A stretch of 64,000 nucleotides of DNA, taken from positions 2,882,974 to 2,946,973 of the forward strand of contig NZ_OY762552.1 of NCBI RefSeq assembly GCF_963666025.1, written 5' to 3'. Under the pieces are notes generated by a model, which was not told the origin of the DNA, ran no database searches, and saw only the letters and a program-made list of their open reading frames with translations. Made by a program: the position numbers and the translations under genes. Position 1 is the stretch's first letter; every line of letters begins with the position of its first letter. The DNA comes from an uncultured Methanobacterium sp. GTDB taxonomy: Archaea > Methanobacteriota > Methanobacteria > Methanobacteriales > Methanobacteriaceae. Below, in pieces: positions 62,884 to 64,000 of this stretch.

Positions 62884-64000
62884 GGCTTTGTAGAAACCCT
62901 TATTTTTTTTATTTGAAATTGAGGTTTTTTGTAGATTTTTTTGTAATAAAAAAAATTTGTTAGTTTTAGGTTTTGTTTTTCCTGTTTTCACTTGAAATTA
63001 TAGCTACATATTTTTAAAACAGGTTGCTAAAGTATTTATAATGAGAAAGGGGAATAATATTATTATGATTAGCGAAATCTATTATTCCCCTGTTTATAGT
63101 GGAGTTTCAAAGCAATTAAATCTTTTGGATTTTAATTTTAAAAATTCTAAAATTCAATGTTTAAAAAGTGTTTTAAACAAGAATAGTGAATTAAAAGAAA
63201 ATAAACTGGTGAAATTCATCGAAAGAACGTATTATTATGTTAAAATAGCGATAAATAAGTATTCTAATGCTTTTTCAAATCATTTATATTCACAACATGC
63301 TTTATTCACGATATTGGCAATGAAAATTTACACAAAATCAACATATCGTGAAATAATTGATTTTATTGATGTTTCAGACGTAATTAAGAGATATTTGAGA
63401 ATAAAAAAGGTTCCACACTTTACAACGATCCAAAAATTTTTTAAAAGACTACCTTCAAAACAAATTAGAGAAATTAACCATTTAATATTATCATTAAACG
63501 ATATTAAAGCAGATATAATAGCATTAGACGGCTCTGGTTTTACGAATGATTATGCAGACAAGTATTATGCAAAAATACGGCAAAAAGAAAGAAAAAGCTA
63601 CATAAAAAACCATTTAACAATAGACGTAAAAACACGCCTTATTTTATATTATCAAACATCACGTGGACCAAAATACGACACACAATTTGCAAAACCCGCA
63701 TTAAGACAAATCAAAAAGTATAAACCAGATTACATAGTAGCAGACAAAGCATATGACACAGAACCAATAAGAAAATGCATAAATGAAGAACTCAAAGCAT
63801 TTGACCAAATACCCCTCAAAAACAGAGCAAAAAAAGGACAATACAGACTAAAAAGCCCAACAATATTCCGAAACAAAATATACGCAAAAAGAAACAATAT
63901 AGAAAGCATATTTTCAACAATAAAAAGAAAATTCAACGGCACAAACCATAGCAGAAGCACAAAACTATCAAACAAAGAAACCAAACTCAAAAACACAATA
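62884..64000 (+). mobile_element. ISH1-like IS5-family insertion sequence (copy 2, right end beyond window)
   Basis: The left inverted repeat GGCTTTGTAGAAACCCTT begins at 62884 and the sequence matches copy 1 with only a few substitutions to the window edge (for example at 63270 and 63379-63390) and no net indel. Same orientation as copy 1. About 54 bp of the right end, including the terminal repeat, lie outside. Probably a recent transposition. Confidence 0.9.
63041..64000 (+). CDS. IS5-family DDE transposase (copy 2, 3' end outside window)
   Basis: The first 320 of an expected 330 codons are visible and open. Compared with copy 1 the protein differs at about three residues (Asp to Ala near 78, Ile to Val and Lys to Arg near 115-118), plus silent changes. 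The DDE residues and the NIESIFSTIKRK block are intact, so it should be functional if the last codons are present. Confidence 0.88.
   Translation, partial: MRKGNNIIMISEIYYSPVYSGVSKQLNLLDFNFKNSKIQCLKSVLNKNSELKENKLVKFIERTYYYVKIAINKYSNAFSNHLYSQHALFTILAMKIYTKSTYREIIDFIDVSDVIKRYLRIKKVPHFTTIQKFFKRLPSKQIREINHLILSLNDIKADIIALDGSGFTNDYADKYYAKIRQKERKSYIKNHLTIDVKTRLILYYQTSRGPKYDTQFAKPALRQIKKYKPDYIVADKAYDTEPIRKCINEELKAFDQIPLKNRAKKGQYRLKSPTIFRNKIYAKRNNIESIFSTIKRKFNGTNHSRSTKLSNKETKLKNTI

Noticed and set aside
34852..64000. The two IS copies as ends of a composite transposon
   Set aside because: Copy 1 has its own 8-bp duplication on both sides, showing independent insertion. The genes between are ordinary chromosomal ones.

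Overview
The window reads as chromosome of an AT-rich methanogenic archaeon of the order Methanobacteriales, probably Methanobacterium or a close relative. The evidence is an archaeosine-type tRNA-guanine transglycosylase (TgtA), archaeal NAC, archaeal TATA-box promoters, GGTGAT/GGAGG ribosome binding sites, LL-diaminopimelate aminotransferase, a MurD-like ligase, PG-binding-domain surface proteins and a DUF11 adhesin-like protein. No rRNA, tRNA or CRISPR array was recognised.

Layout. 0-12 kb is a surface-glycan locus: GT2 and GT4 glycosyltransferases (two of them tandem duplicates), a Wzx-like flippase, a SAM methyltransferase and a B12-binding radical SAM protein, then a convergent DPM1-like GT2 with a DUF2304 partner. 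12-24.5 kb is conserved housekeeping: iron-sulfur flavoprotein, MnmC-like methyltransferase, and a tight operon tgtA-nac-metallophosphoesterase-NYN RNase-membrane GGDD palm protein, followed by argJ, an rmlD-like reductase and dapL. 25-33 kb holds a MurD-like ligase, a zinc-ribbon/HEAT/repeat membrane protein, an RNase J-like beta-CASP nuclease, a YhaM-like HD exonuclease and agmatinase.

34-41 kb is a surface-protein island with three paralogous secreted proteins (PG-binding domain plus a Cys-His-Asp transglutaminase-like domain), interrupted by an intact ISH1-like IS5-family element with an 8-bp target duplication. 41-52.7 kb contains small unknowns, a HEPN protein, zinc-ribbon proteins, two paralogous DHA2-type MFS exporters, a dienelactone-hydrolase-like protein and a nucleoside deoxyribosyltransferase-like protein. 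52.8-56.8 kb encodes an SbcD/Mre11-like nuclease and an SMC-like ATPase without a zinc hook. 57-62.7 kb has a FUSC transporter, a TetR regulator and a large DUF11 surface protein. A second, nearly identical IS copy runs off the right end.

Two observations stand out. First, at least four and perhaps five exported-protein genes seem to start at non-canonical codons (ATT three times, ATA once, possibly ACG). Four of them sit exactly 7 nt after a GGAGG, and each is followed at once by a charged n-region and signal peptide that any ATG/GTG/TTG start would cut off. Second, the tgtA-nac operon carries a membrane-anchored protein with a Cas10/GGDEF-like GGDD palm motif next to a Zc3h12a-like NYN nuclease and a phosphodiesterase-fold protein. 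This could be an undescribed nucleotide-signalling or RNA-control module.
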